A stretch of 64,000 bases of DNA from Akkermansia massiliensis (GCF_023516715.1 NZ_JAMGSI010000002.1:310001-374000); one strand, 5' to 3'. Counted from the first letter of the stretch, positions 36,023-47,015 are shown. The notes: generated by a model not told the origin, from the sequence alone. Numbers and translations are program-made.

Positions 36023-36256
36023 ATGAATCTCCAGAAACAGCAATTGCTCCTGCGCCTTTTCCGGTATTTCAAAAGCAAAAAAGGAGAACCGCGGTTTTTC
36101 AACAAGCGGAATATATGGCTGCTCGCCATTGCCGCCGCCTACATCCTGACTCCTGACGAATTCCTGTTTGACGGAATCGGCAAGCTGGGTCTCCTGGATG
36201 ACGCCGCAGTCATCCTGGGAGCCGTCTTCACCGTCTTTTTTCCGGACGGGGACTAG
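36023..36256 (+). CDS. DUF1232 (YkvA-like) small membrane protein
   Basis: A 77-aa protein. The sequence WLLAIAAAYILTPDEFLFDG and GKLGLLDDAAVILGAVFTVF fits the DUF1232 pattern (a helix, TP/SP with an acidic residue, and LLDD). The N-terminal 30 residues are basic. It probably has two membrane helices. The role of this family is not established. It converges with the TatD-family gene across 22 nt. Confidence 0.75.
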   Translation: MNLQKQQLLLRLFRYFKSKKGEPRFFNKRNIWLLAIAAAYILTPDEFLFDGIGKLGLLDDAAVILGAVFTVFFPDGD

Positions 36257-36278
36257 CGGCCCGCGGCCAGGGATGCGG

Positions 36279-37091
36279 CTAGACGGACGATACCTTCCGG
36301 AACTTCGGGGACTGTCCCATGAACGCCTCCGGATTGCCTAAAAGAAGCTTCTCCGCCTCCTGCCGGGAAAAACCGCGCTTGTAAAGCTCGCAGGCCAGGG
36401 CCGTAAGCGCCAGGGGGTCGGAATCTCCCCAGTCCGCCGCGGAATTGGCCCAGACGCGATCCATTCCGTACAGCTCCAGAATATCCGCCGCCCGCTTGGG
36501 GTTCAGCTTGCTGGTGGGGTAAAGGGTCAGCCCGGCCCAGTAGCCGGCCTCCTTCACCAGCGGGAAGGTGTGCTCCTCGCAATGGTCCACCAGCACCCGG
36601 CCGGGGTCCAGCTCCGGACGGTTTTTCAGGGCGGAAAGAATCATTCTGGTCCCTTTCAGCTTGTCTTCCAGATGGGGGGTGTGAATCAGGACAAGCTGGT
36701 TCAGGCGTATTGCCATGTCCAGATGCTCTTCAAAAATAGTCATTTCATGGGAGGTATTCCGGTTCAGCCCGATCTCCCCGATGCCGAGGACATTCGGACG
36801 GTCAATAAATTCCGGGATGAGCTTCATCACTTCCCGGGCAAAGGCCACATCCTGCGCCTCCTTAGGGTTGATGCACAGCCACGTGTAATGGTCCATGCCG
36901 AACTTGGCCGCCCTGGCCGGTTCGCATTCCGTAAGCTGCACGAAGTAATCCCGGAAACCGTCCGCGGAGGAACGGTCATAGCCGGCCCAGAACGCCGGTT
37001 CTCCTACCGCCAGGCAGCCTGCCTGCGCCATGGCCCGGTATTCGTCCGTGGTGCGGCACACCATGTGTATATGAGGTTCTATGAAAGCCAT
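36279..37091 (-). CDS. TatD-family metal-dependent hydrolase (EboB-like)
   Basis: A 270-aa amidohydrolase-fold protein. The N-terminal metal ligands are in FIEPHIHMVCRTTDEY, the metal Glu in VLGIGEIGLNRNT, His in LVLIHTPHLEDKL, His in VLVDHCEEHTF, and the last acid in WANSAADWGDSDP. It differs from housekeeping TatD DNase in the segment AVGEPAFWAGYDRSSADGFR, which looks like the EboB-type group linked to the ebo cluster of unknown lipid or secondary metabolism. Other ebo genes are not in the window. A 90-aa gene precedes it by 5 nt. Confidence 0.78.
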   Translation of the reverse strand: MAFIEPHIHMVCRTTDEYRAMAQAGCLAVGEPAFWAGYDRSSADGFRDYFVQLTECEPARAAKFGMDHYTWLCINPKEAQDVAFAREVMKLIPEFIDRPNVLGIGEIGLNRNTSHEMTIFEEHLDMAIRLNQLVLIHTPHLEDKLKGTRMILSALKNRPELDPGRVLVDHCEEHTFPLVKEAGYWAGLTLYPTSKLNPKRAADILELYGMDRVWANSAADWGDSDPLALTALACELYKRGFSRQEAEKLLLGNPEAFMGQSPKFRKVSSV

Positions 37092-37096
37092 GATTC

Positions 37097-37369
37097 TTAT
37101 TTGCTGAAGTTCGGGGCTCCGCAGGCCGCCTTGGCGGCGGCGGTTTCCGGCACGGCGTCATCCCGGTAGGAAAGGGCTTCCAGAATGGCCCGGACGCGCC
37201 CGGCGCCGGAGGCGGACAGGAGGGGGAGCGCTTCCATCAGGGCGCGGTAGCGGAAATCCGCCTCCCCTTCCCCCCGGTCCACCCGGTCCAGAAACGCGGC
37301 TATATCCAGCACCCCGGCGCGCGCCGCCGCAAAATCGGCGTCCAATACCTCTTTTTTACTCCTTTTCAT
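37097..37369 (-). CDS. Small hypothetical protein upstream of the TatD-family gene
   Basis: A 90-aa protein, start at MKRSKKEV (37369). It is helical with many charged residues (YRALMEALPLLSASGAGRVR) and has no recognised family or signal peptide. It is coupled by a 5-nt gap to the TatD-family gene, so a joint role is likely. Weak ribosome-binding site. Confidence 0.55.
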   Translation of the reverse strand: MKRSKKEVLDADFAAARAGVLDIAAFLDRVDRGEGEADFRYRALMEALPLLSASGAGRVRAILEALSYRDDAVPETAAAKAACGAPNFSK

Positions 37370-37569
37370 ACGCAGACGATACGCCCATGCGGAAAGCCTC
37401 GTCAAGCCGGAACAGGTAACAAAATTATAACTATTCCAAACTAGTGAACTGCAACGTCTTTTCACGTCTTTTCAAAAATCCAAAAAGCGCCGGGAATTCA
37501 AGAAGAGGCTTGCCATCCGGGTTTGAACCGGGCATCCTGTGGAGACGCATTTATTTCATTAGAGCGCCT

Positions 37570-38271
37570 ATGAATGCACTAGTAAAAACCATATGTACAT
37601 TCGTGACATCCTCCATCGGCCGCAAAATCATTGTGGCTCTGACGGGGTTATGTTTGGTCTTGTTCCTCGCGGGACACCTGGCAGGCAACCTTCTTATCTT
37701 CGGAGGCCCTGAATGGATCAACACCTACGCCCACGGCCTGCACTCCATGCCGGAAGCAGCCCTCTGGGGCATCCGCGCGGGGCTTGCGGTGATCTTCATC
37801 ATCCACATCTGGCTGACCATCCAGCTGAAGCTGGAAAACCACGCCGCCCGCGAACCCTACGTGTTCAAGAACACGATCAAGGCAACGCTCTCCTCCCGCT
37901 ACATGATCTACACCGGCCTGACTATCCTGGTGTTCCTGATCTACCATCTGTACCAGTACACCCTGCGCGTGGGTTACGATCCCGCCCAGTACACCGCCTT
38001 CATTTCCGACGGCAAGGTGGAAACCTTTGACGTGTACAAGATGATCGTGGCCGGATTCTCCAACGTATGGTGCTCCGCCTTCTACATCCTGGCCATCCTG
38101 ATGCTGTTCAGCCACCTGCGCCACGGCGTGCAGTCCATCTTCCAGACGGTGGGCGCTGATTCCCGCAAAATCCGGCCCTTCTACAACTTTGTCGCCATCG
38201 CCTACGGCGCAGTGATCTGCCTGGGCTTCATTTCCGTGCCGGTCTCGGTTCTTCTGGGTATCATCAAATAA
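37570..38271 (+). CDS. sdhC: Succinate dehydrogenase/fumarate reductase cytochrome b subunit
   Basis: A 233-aa membrane anchor with five transmembrane helices, the single-subunit di-heme b type found in Bacteroidetes, Wolinella-like and related bacteria. Likely heme-ligating His residues are in AGHLAGN, YAHGLH, IIHIW, IYHLYQY and LFSHLRHG. It couples the menaquinone pool to the catalytic subunits encoded directly downstream. Order is C-A-B. The in-frame sequence upstream of the ATG at 37570 contains no plausible earlier start. Confidence 0.92.
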   Translation: MNALVKTICTFVTSSIGRKIIVALTGLCLVLFLAGHLAGNLLIFGGPEWINTYAHGLHSMPEAALWGIRAGLAVIFIIHIWLTIQLKLENHAAREPYVFKNTIKATLSSRYMIYTGLTILVFLIYHLYQYTLRVGYDPAQYTAFISDGKVETFDVYKMIVAGFSNVWCSAFYILAILMLFSHLRHGVQSIFQTVGADSRKIRPFYNFVAIAYGAVICLGFISVPVSVLLGIIK

Positions 38272-38292
38272 CCATCAACTCCTCTCAAAGTC

Positions 38293-40251
<1,959 letters not shown>

Positions 40252-40291
40252 AGATAGCCAATACATTAACACTTAAAAGAAAGATTATAAC

Positions 40292-41059
40292 ATGGCTAAA
40301 ACACTCAATCTCACTCTCAAGGTCTGGCGCCAGGAAAACCGGGAAGCCAAGGGCCGCATTGAGACCTATGCCGCCAAGGACATTCCGGTGGACGCCTCCT
40401 TCCTGGAAATGCTGGACATCGTCAATGAAGGCCTGGTCAAGGAAGGCAAGGAACCCATCCACTTTGACCACGACTGCCGGGAAGGCATCTGCGGCATGTG
40501 CTCCCTGACCATCAACGGCATTCCCCACGGCCCGGAACGCCAGGTAACCACCTGCCAGCTTCACATGCGCAAGTTCAAGGACGGCGATACCGTCTGGATC
40601 GAACCCTTCCGCGCGAAAGCCTTCCCGATCCTGCGGGACCTGATGGTGGACCGCTCCGCCCTGGACCGCATTATCGCCTCCGGCGGCTACATCGACGTGC
40701 GCACCGGCTCCGCGCCGAATGCCAACAACATCGCCGTGGAAAAAGTGAAGGCGGAAGCCGCCTTTGATGCCGCCGCCTGCATCGGCTGCGGCGCCTGCGT
40801 GGCCTCCTGCAAAAACGCCTCTGCCATGCTGTTCACGTCCGCCAAGATCGCCCACCTCAATCTGCTCCCGCAGGGCCAGCCGGAACGCACCAAGCGCGTC
40901 CTGGCCATGATGAAGCAGATGGAAGCGGAAGGCTTCGGCAACTGTACGAACCAGTATGAATGTGAAGCCGCCTGCCCGAAGGGCATCAGCGTGGACAACA
41001 TTGCCCGCCTCAACCGCGACTTTATCGTGGCCAACACCAAGGAAGGCCTCGCCTACTAA
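40292..41059 (+). CDS. sdhB: Succinate dehydrogenase/fumarate reductase iron-sulfur subunit
   Basis: A 255-aa subunit. The N-terminal plant-type ferredoxin domain holds the 2Fe-2S cluster ([15 protein letters not shown], with a later Cys in VTTCQLH). The C-terminal domain has [11 protein letters not shown] for 4Fe-4S and [15 protein letters not shown] for the further cluster. It passes electrons between the flavoprotein and the di-heme anchor. It is the last gene of the operon and is followed by a strong terminator. Confidence 0.94.
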   Translation: MAKTLNLTLKVWRQENREAKGRIETYAAKDIPVDASFLEMLDIVNEGLVKEGKEPIHFDHDCREGICGMCSLTINGIPHGPERQVTTCQLHMRKFKDGDTVWIEPFRAKAFPILRDLMVDRSALDRIIASGGYIDVRTGSAPNANNIAVEKVKAEAAFDAAACIGCGACVASCKNASAMLFTSAKIAHLNLLPQGQPERTKRVLAMMKQMEAEGFGNCTNQYECEAACPKGISVDNIARLNRDFIVANTKEGLAY

Positions 41060-41089
41060 GGCGGGCCCCCTTTTCAAAACGTTAATCAG

Positions 41090-41129
41090 AACTCCCGGCG
41101 GCGCTCGTGCCCGCCGGGAGTTTTTTATT
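41090..41129 (+). terminator. Rho-independent terminator of the sdh operon
   Basis: A perfect 12-bp GC-rich stem (41090-41101 with 41111-41122) and a 9-nt loop, followed by a run of T (TTTTTTATT). Canonical form. Confidence 0.92.
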
Positions 41130-41549
41130 GCTCCGGGAAACGCCGCAAACCTGCGCAACAGACAGAAACCGGGGCAAGTGAAGCATTCCCGCTTTCCGCA
41201 AGACGGCGCTGCAACCAACCATAAATGGACGGAAGAATAGGCCCTTAAATGGCTGAAAAGATCAGGAAGGGGAAAGAAAAGGGTGAAGTGTCCCCAATGG
41301 GACAAATGCCCCTTTCAATTATTCAAGACGGCCCCTTTCAGGCATTTATTTCTTCAATTGCCCCGTGGCCCTTCCATTCCGGAGCGGAAGCCTGTATTTT
41401 CAAGCTTCCTCAACCAATTTCAACCCTTTTCAAGTATTCATGGCTGGTCACAGCGCGCCTTATACGCGCCAAACGCAAAAGCGGTACGGCTTCCCTTTAT
41501 TGGCCCTGTCACTTCCGAATGGAGGCAGTCCCCATTCCGCAAGGCCGCT

Positions 41550-41605
41550 CCACTCTCCACTCTCCACTCTCCACTCTCCACTCTCCACTCTCCACTCTCC
41601 ACTCT
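41550..41605 (+). repeat. Heptanucleotide array, eight perfect CCACTCT units
   Basis: Eight uninterrupted copies of CCACTCT (56 bp) end 11 nt from the dtd stop codon. The unit length is not a multiple of three. On the minus strand the unit is AGAGTGG. Confidence 0.95.
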
Positions 41606-41616
41606 CACCCCTCCCG

Positions 41617-42069
41617 TCACTCCCTGTTACGGGAATCCATGAAAATGGTCACCGGACCGTCGTTGACCAGGGAAACCTGCATATCCGCGCCGAATTCGCC
41701 GCTTTCCACCCTGCCTTCCAGCAAGGACGCCAGTTCCCTCTTGAACAGTTCATACAGGGGAACGGCCTGCTCCGGCCTTGCGGCGCGGATGAAGGAGGGC
41801 CTGTTGCCCTTCCTGGTGGAGGCGTGCAGCGTAAACTGGCTCACCACCAGGGCACTCCCCCCCATTTCCTTCACGGAAAGATTCATCTTCCCCTCCGCAT
41901 CGGAAAAAATACGCATGTCCGCCGCCTTTTTGGCAAGCCAGCGCACATCCTCTTCCGTATCCGCCTCTTCAATGCCCGCCAGAATCATCAGTCCCGGACC
42001 CGTGCTTCCCGCACAGACGCCGCCGATGTGCACGGCAGCCTCCGTGACGCGTTGAATGACCAGCCTCAC
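41617..42069 (-). CDS. dtd: D-aminoacyl-tRNA deacylase
   Basis: A 150-aa enzyme that removes D-amino acids wrongly attached to tRNA. It has the family start [17 protein letters not shown], the substrate-site motif SQFTLHAST, and the C-terminal cross-subunit motif ([11 protein letters not shown]), where the Gly-cis-Pro dipeptide selects D-residues. The length is usual for DTD. Its start overlaps the next upstream gene by 4 nt. A heptamer repeat array follows its stop. Confidence 0.93.
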   Translation of the reverse strand: MRLVIQRVTEAAVHIGGVCAGSTGPGLMILAGIEEADTEEDVRWLAKKAADMRIFSDAEGKMNLSVKEMGGSALVVSQFTLHASTRKGNRPSFIRAARPEQAVPLYELFKRELASLLEGRVESGEFGADMQVSLVNDGPVTIFMDSRNRE

Positions 42070-42842
42070 TGCGCCGCTCCCTTCTCCCTCAGAATGGTCA
42101 CCTTCGTGCCCGCACGGGTCAGCATGGCCAGCTCATTGCAGTCCTGCCGGCTCAAATAAAAGCCCGGTGAACGGGGAGCTCCGCGGGAAACGTCAATGAC
42201 ATAGCCCCCCGCCGCCAGCACCAGCGTTTTGTCCGCAGAGGGAAACTGCTTGCTGTAAATGGAAACAGGGGCCTGCTCGTCCTTGACGGACGTCTCCAAA
42301 TTCTTTTTTCCTCCGTCCTTCATGGAGAGAATGGGATAGCCCTTCACAAAATTCGTCCCGTCGTACAGGCAGACTTCCTTCTCCGGCACGTTCACCACTA
42401 CATGAAAATCCAGGGGACGGTACTTGAGCACATCCCCCGCATGCAGAACGGGAATGTCCATCAGGCCGTTGAGGTGCATCACCATGGCCTGGGAGCAGTC
42501 CAGCTTCCTGACCATGCGTATCCAGGAATCCCCTCTCCGTACGGTGTATTTCTTCACATCCGGCCCGTTGGGGTCCAGCAATTGCCGGATGCGCAGGCTG
42601 CCGATGAGATCCTTCGCTTCCCTCCCCACCACGCCGCCCTGCTCCACCAGGGGCTGCAACAGCTCCAGAGCCTGCGGCAGGCTCCCCCGGTCCATCAGGC
42701 GCCGGGCTTCCGCCAGGGCTTCCGGACGGCGCGGCCAGAGGGAATAGTTCTCCCCGTCCGCAAAAACTCCCTGGGCGCAGCAGGCCGCCGCCAGAAGGCT
42801 AAAGAAGACCCTTGCGCTTGAAGTCAAAGATATTGATCTCAT
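42066..42842 (-). CDS. Exported LysM protein with degenerate L,D-transpeptidase fold
   Basis: A 258-aa exported protein. After a signal peptide (about 1-29) and a helical stretch, residues 98-142 form a LysM peptidoglycan-binding domain ([20 protein letters not shown], then GDVLKYRP). Residues 145-252 have the strand order of a YkuD L,D-transpeptidase ([20 protein letters not shown], then SIYSKQF). The catalytic HxxxxxxxxxSxGC segment is replaced by [20 protein letters not shown], with no Cys at the expected place. It is probably a non-catalytic cell-wall protein. It overlaps the upstream gene by 44 nt and dtd by 4 nt. Confidence 0.72.
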   Translation of the reverse strand: MRSISLTSSARVFFSLLAAACCAQGVFADGENYSLWPRRPEALAEARRLMDRGSLPQALELLQPLVEQGGVVGREAKDLIGSLRIRQLLDPNGPDVKKYTVRRGDSWIRMVRKLDCSQAMVMHLNGLMDIPVLHAGDVLKYRPLDFHVVVNVPEKEVCLYDGTNFVKGYPILSMKDGGKKNLETSVKDEQAPVSIYSKQFPSADKTLVLAAGGYVIDVSRGAPRSPGFYLSRQDCNELAMLTRAGTKVTILREKGAAQ

Positions 42843-43341
42843 GGGATTTTTGTATCATTTCCACGGTGAATTTCAAGAGGGAGACCTCCCATGCGTCATC
42901 CACCCCTTCAATGAGGGCCATGAACGTATCCTCTCCGTTGCGCACCTGGTCCAGCAGACGGCCGCGCACGGCATCAAGGGGTTCATGCAGAATTTCCTCA
43001 TTCACTTCCGACCTCTTGAACCTGAAGCCGTATTCCAGCAGCGTCAAAAAGCCCGGTCCGTTCTTGGAAAGCCAGTCAAAGAAGCGCTTGGCCTCTCCGG
43101 AAAAGCCCTCCGTACTGACTTCATTGTAAACGGAAGGGCGTATGATCTTCGGCTTTTCCGCCTCCACCCAGCCGCTGCGCACGCGCACCACGCCCGCTTC
43201 ATCCATCAGCTCGCTGAGGAGAAGGAAATTGAACCTGGTATCGCCAAAGGTATCAATGCGGCGGTCCGGTTCATAAACCACCCGGGTCATTTCCGCCGCA
43301 TAGCGGATATCGTCACGGGAGAAGGAGGGCAGATCACTCAT
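42799..43341 (-). CDS. Hypothetical soluble protein
   Basis: A 180-aa protein without signal peptide or membrane segment. It is acidic and helical (LLSELMDEAGVVRVRSGWVE, then DTFMALIEGVDDAWEVSLLK). No family was recognised. Its last 44 nt overlap the start of the LysM gene in another frame, an arrangement that implies translational coupling. A terminator separates it from acpP. Confidence 0.65.
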   Translation of the reverse strand: MSDLPSFSRDDIRYAAEMTRVVYEPDRRIDTFGDTRFNFLLLSELMDEAGVVRVRSGWVEAEKPKIIRPSVYNEVSTEGFSGEAKRFFDWLSKNGPGFLTLLEYGFRFKRSEVNEEILHEPLDAVRGRLLDQVRNGEDTFMALIEGVDDAWEVSLLKFTVEMIQKSHEINIFDFKRKGLL

Positions 43342-43369
43342 GGAAGAAGAAGCCGGGAGCTTTCCATGA

Positions 43370-43408
43370 AAAAGCGGCTTCCTTGCCTTGGACAGGGAAG
43401 CCGCTTTT
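43370..43408 (-). terminator. Rho-independent terminator of acpP
   Basis: A 13-bp perfect stem (43370-43382 with 43396-43408) with a 13-nt loop. On the minus strand the stem ends in a run of five T. It lies 27 nt past the acpP stop. Confidence 0.88.
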
Positions 43409-43435
43409 GTAATAAAGGATTTTTAGCAGTTCAAC

Positions 43436-43678
43436 TTAACCCTGAACCTTTTCGATGTAAGCAACGACATCGGCAACGGACTGAAGCTTTTCAGCTTCTT
43501 CGTCGGGTACTTCGATGTCAAAGTTTTCTTCGAAAGCCATCACGAGTTCAACGGTATCCAGCGAATCAGCACCGAGATCCTCGATGAATTTCGCATCAGC
43601 AGTCACTTTATCGGATTCAACGCCAAGTTGCTCAACGATGATACTTCTTACTTTTTCTTCGATGCTGTTGTCAGACAT
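43436..43678 (-). CDS. acpP: Acyl carrier protein
   Basis: An 80-aa acidic carrier of fatty-acid synthesis. The phosphopantetheine-attachment Ser is in [15 protein letters not shown]. The rest follows the family ([40 protein letters not shown]). It is monocistronic with its own terminator. It is less GC-rich than its neighbours, in keeping with a highly expressed, codon-selected gene. Confidence 0.96.
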   Translation of the reverse strand: MSDNSIEEKVRSIIVEQLGVESDKVTADAKFIEDLGADSLDTVELVMAFEENFDIEVPDEEAEKLQSVADVVAYIEKVQG

Positions 43679-43811
43679 GATATTTATTGTTAAGGTTCAT
43701 GGATACTACATGGGGTATACGCAATTTGCAACACCTATTTATGAGTTTTTACGTGTCATCCGGCCCCCTCGCCGGAAGTAACAAGCTCCCGGCCAGGCCG
43801 TTGCCCGTTCT

Positions 43812-44540
43812 TCAAAGATTAAGCACGGCAGCTATCCGCAAACCGTTCAGCGTAATATCCGGGTCCACATGGTCGATGCGCTCCACGCCCCTGGCGATCA
43901 GCGCGGCGTCCCCGCCCGTAGCCACCACGGCCGGGCGCGTGCCCAGCTCCTCCTCCAGCCGGGCCAGGATTTCCTTCACCAGCCCCCGGTAGCCGTACAC
44001 GGCGCCGGACTGCATGGCCTCCACCGTGCTGGTTCCAATGGCATGGGCGGGCTCCTGCGGGTCGATGGCGGGAAGAAGGGCGGTATTGCGCTCCAGGTAA
44101 TCCCCCATGCTGGCAAGCCCTGGAGCAATGACGCCGCCCAGATAGGTGCATTGGGGGCCGATCACGTCAAAGGTCACCGCAGTGCCGAAGTCCACCACGA
44201 CGCACGGGCAGCCGTAATAGGCCGCGGCGCCCACGGCGTTCGCCAGCCTGTCGGCTCCTATCTGGCGCGGGTGGGGGTAGTCGATGCCCACGCCCAGCCG
44301 GGAATCGCAGGAAAGGAAATGGCACGGCTTGCCTATCCAGTTTTTCAGCACCTCCCCCACGCGCGGCACTACGGAGCACACCACGGCGGCATCGTAATGG
44401 ACGCCGGCCAGCACTTCATCCAGCCGTTCCTCGCTCACCTCCCGGGTGGGAATCATGTACCGTTCCGGCAGCAGGGCGTCCGGCGTGGAAAGCACGAACT
44501 TGGTGCGCGTATTGGAATTGTCGATCAGCAGATAAGTCAC
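43812..44540 (-). CDS. coaX: Type III pantothenate kinase
   Basis: A 242-aa enzyme that phosphorylates pantothenate in the first step of coenzyme A synthesis. It has the ASKHA-fold ATP loop IDNSNTRTKF, the substrate loop QIGADRLANAVGA, the catalytic Asp and phosphate-2 loop in VVVDFGTAVTFDV, and YLGGVIAPGL. The length is usual for CoaX. The stop of the next upstream gene lies 5 nt before its start, so the two are co-transcribed. Confidence 0.93.
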   Translation of the reverse strand: MTYLLIDNSNTRTKFVLSTPDALLPERYMIPTREVSEERLDEVLAGVHYDAAVVCSVVPRVGEVLKNWIGKPCHFLSCDSRLGVGIDYPHPRQIGADRLANAVGAAAYYGCPCVVVDFGTAVTFDVIGPQCTYLGGVIAPGLASMGDYLERNTALLPAIDPQEPAHAIGTSTVEAMQSGAVYGYRGLVKEILARLEEELGTRPAVVATGGDAALIARGVERIDHVDPDITLNGLRIAAVLNL

Positions 44541-44545
44541 GGAAA

Positions 44546-45673
44546 TCAGTTAGTACGTTCCTCCGCCAGTTTCAAGACCAAATCCGCTATCTTGCCGCTT
44601 CCCCCGGTCATCTCCGCCTTCACCAAATTTTCATGCATGCGCCTCCACGGCGCACCGCCTTCCTCAACCATCTCCCGCAAGGCGGCAGCCAGGGCACGGG
44701 CGTCCGGCACATGGCGGCCGCCGCCCAGTTTTTCCAGCAGGCGGGCGTTGCCCTCCTCCTGGCCCGGAAGAAGAAAGTTTACCAGCATGGGCCGTGCAGA
44801 CGCCAGCACCTCGTGCACGGTGGCCCCTCCCGCTTTCCCAACCACCACATGGCTGGCGGCGAGATAGAAGGGCACGCGGCGCGTCCAGCCGCGCACGGCC
44901 AGCCTATGCCCGTATCTGGCGCGCAAATCCCGGATATGGGGGTAAATGCGCCTGAACCGGCGGCCCAGGATGCAGGTGACGCGTATGGAGGGGTCCGCCT
45001 CCAGCATGGCCTCCAGCTCCGCGCGCGCATGCCGTGCGGAACGCTGGGCAAAATAAAGCACCCGGAACGGCTCGCCCGCCTTCCAGGAAACGGGGCGCTC
45101 CCGCGCCAGCGCCCCCAGGCCGGGATTGACGGGGAATCCCGTGACGCGCACCCTGTCCGGAGGAAGCCCCTTCTCCACCATGATTTCCCGCGTCCAGGGG
45201 TCCGTCACGGCCCACAGGGGGGACTCCGAACACAGCCAGGACTTATTGATGACGAAGGAATCCGTCACAACGGTCAAGTACGGCACCGCGTTCCCCGTGC
45301 GGGCCGCCAGGGAATCCAGCATGTAGGGATACACCATGTACGTGCAGACCACGGCGTCCGGCTTCCAATCCCGCAGCAGCCGTTCCAGAAAACGCTCCAC
45401 GGGAGCGAGCCCCTTGACGGGTTTTTCCGCCAGGTTGCGCTTGTCGCTCACCTCGTACATCAGCTTCCAGAGGCGGGGCAGGCGGGAAATAATCCACAGG
45501 TAGGCGGCGCGCGTCAGGCGGAACATCCGGGGCATCGCCTCCGCGCACAGGTCCGTCACGCGGACTTCCGCGCGCCCTGCGAGGGCATCCCGCACACCCC
45601 TGGCGGCGGAATTGTGCCCTTCCCCGTATCCCGCAGTCACGATCAGAATTCGCGGCAGCCTTCTCTTCTCCAT
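44546..45673 (-). CDS. GT28-type glycosyltransferase (MGDG synthase/diacylglycerol glucosyltransferase-like)
   Basis: A 375-aa GT-B-fold protein. The N-terminal part RILIVTAGYGEGHNSAARGV is the acceptor-lipid loop of monogalactosyldiacylglycerol synthases and processive diacylglycerol glucosyltransferases. The C-terminal GKAGGATVHEVLASARPML, then LLPGQEEGNARLLEKLGGG matches the nucleotide-sugar site of the MurG-related family. No membrane segment is seen; such enzymes are peripheral membrane proteins. The start at 45673 (MEKRRL) is preferred over upstream frame. It probably makes a glycolipid; the sugar and lipid are unknown. Confidence 0.8.
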   Translation of the reverse strand: MEKRRLPRILIVTAGYGEGHNSAARGVRDALAGRAEVRVTDLCAEAMPRMFRLTRAAYLWIISRLPRLWKLMYEVSDKRNLAEKPVKGLAPVERFLERLLRDWKPDAVVCTYMVYPYMLDSLAARTGNAVPYLTVVTDSFVINKSWLCSESPLWAVTDPWTREIMVEKGLPPDRVRVTGFPVNPGLGALARERPVSWKAGEPFRVLYFAQRSARHARAELEAMLEADPSIRVTCILGRRFRRIYPHIRDLRARYGHRLAVRGWTRRVPFYLAASHVVVGKAGGATVHEVLASARPMLVNFLLPGQEEGNARLLEKLGGGRHVPDARALAAALREMVEEGGAPWRRMHENLVKAEMTGGSGKIADLVLKLAEERTN

Positions 45674-46070
45674 GGGACAGGATATACCAGTATTCCAGTC
45701 AATCGGAAAGAACTTCTTGCAGGAAGACGGGCACGCCCGCAGAGCTTCTTCCGGCAGATCCGGCGCAGCGCCTGCCTTGACGGCAGGGGCCGGAAGAGCC
45801 TTGTTCCCGGCGGGGCAGCCAGCGGGAAACACGGAAAAACACCTTCCCGCGGACTGCGTGAAAACGCCCTGCCGGGAATGAAGGCCTCCCGGCCTTCATC
45901 ATTGGATCCAATCCGGAATGAATCGAAGAGGTTTTGTCTGCAAGGGCCGAAAGGCCCCTGCGGCCCGCGGACGGAAAAGGACCGCAAAACAGCATTTGCA
46001 CACCATTATTCCCCTCCCGAATCCGGATTTAACATTGACCTGCGCAGGCCGTCAGGGCAAGCTTTCAGCC
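45674..46070. other. Intergenic region rich in small hairpins between glycosyltransferase and fmt
   Basis: 397 nt between divergent genes. It contains three compact hairpins: 45771-45783, 45878-45899 (9-bp stem with TCCC loop) and 45944-45957 (GGGCC stem with a GAAA loop). None is followed by a T-run. No known RNA family was recognised. Confidence 0.4.
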
Positions 46071-47015
46071 ATGCGCATCGTCTTCATGGGCACAGGCGAC
46101 ATTGCCATTCCCGCCTTCCGCAGCCTGGTCCGTAACTCGGACCTGGTAGGCCTGGTCACGCAGCCTGACCGCCCCGTCGGCAGGCACCAGGTGCTTACGG
46201 CTCCCGCTATCAAGAACATTGCCAGAGAAGCGGGCATTCCCGTGCTCCAGCCGCACTCCCTGCGGACTCCGGATGCGCTGATCAACCTTAAAAGGCTGAA
46301 TCCGGACCTGATCGCGGTCATGGCGTACGGGCAGATTCTGAGCCAGGAAGTGATTGACATGGCGCCCATGGGCTGCATCAACGCCCATGCCTCCCTGCTG
46401 CCGCGCCACCGCGGAGCGGCCTGCATCCAGTCCGCCATCAAGTCCGGCGATTCCGAGACGGGAATCACCATCATGCACATCGTCAAAAAGCTGGACGCCG
46501 GGGACATCATCGCCCAGATCAGCACCCCGCTGGAAGGCACGGAAACCGGCGGCTCCCTGCACGACAAGCTGGCCCAGATGACGCCGGACGTATTGCTCCC
46601 AGCCATCCACGCCATTGAAAAGGGAACCGCCACACGCGTCCCTCAGAAGGAATTCCTGGCGACGTACGCTCCCAAGCTCCTGCGTGCGGACGGAAAGATT
46701 GACTGGACGCGCCCCGCAGAGGAAATCGGACGCATGATCCGGGCGTATGACCCGTGGCCCGGCACCTTCACCAATTACTGGAACCGCAAGAAGCGTATCC
46801 GCAACATGAAAATCTTCCCCGGCTTCTCCATCGTTCCGGAGGCGGAAGGGAAACCGGGCCAGGTGCTTTCCGCCGGAGAACAGGGGCTGCTGATCGCCTG
46901 CGGAAGCGGCGGCCTGCTGGTGACGAACGTCCAGCTTGAAGGAAGTACGCGCATGAACATCTCCCAGCTCATCGCCGGCCACCCGAATTTGAAAGACATC
47001 CATTTTGACGTGTAA
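46071..47015 (+). CDS. fmt: Methionyl-tRNA formyltransferase
   Basis: A 314-aa enzyme that formylates methionine on the initiator tRNA. The N-terminal domain has the formyl-folate site: MRIVFMGTGDIAIPAFRSLV, catalytic Asn/His in INAHASLLPRHRGAACIQSA and Asp in KKLDAGDIIAQ. The C-terminal OB-like domain (RADGKIDWTRPAEEIGRMIR, AYDPWPGTF) grips the tRNA. The start is at 46071, where the family sequence begins. It is directly abutted by the helicase gene; the initiator tRNA gene is 20 kb upstream. Confidence 0.95.
   Translation: MRIVFMGTGDIAIPAFRSLVRNSDLVGLVTQPDRPVGRHQVLTAPAIKNIAREAGIPVLQPHSLRTPDALINLKRLNPDLIAVMAYGQILSQEVIDMAPMGCINAHASLLPRHRGAACIQSAIKSGDSETGITIMHIVKKLDAGDIIAQISTPLEGTETGGSLHDKLAQMTPDVLLPAIHAIEKGTATRVPQKEFLATYAPKLLRADGKIDWTRPAEEIGRMIRAYDPWPGTFTNYWNRKKRIRNMKIFPGFSIVPEAEGKPGQVLSAGEQGLLIACGSGGLLVTNVQLEGSTRMNISQLIAGHPNLKDIHFDV

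Larger units (their letters stand above)
41060..41616. other. Intergenic region between sdhB and dtd
   Basis: About 560 nt, with the sdh terminator at 41090-41129 and a perfect heptamer array at 41550-41605. The remainder shows no gene-like composition and no recognised RNA. Confidence 0.45.

Noticed and set aside
35770-36156. A 128-codon frame running into the DUF1232 gene
   Set aside because: It is out of frame with the recognised DUF1232 protein and has a Pro/Ala/His/Arg-rich composition typical of a shadow frame.
41438-41620. A frame that reads the heptamer array as a VESGEWR peptide repeat
   Set aside because: It exists only because seven is read in three frames; there is no start signal, and it is open only across the array.
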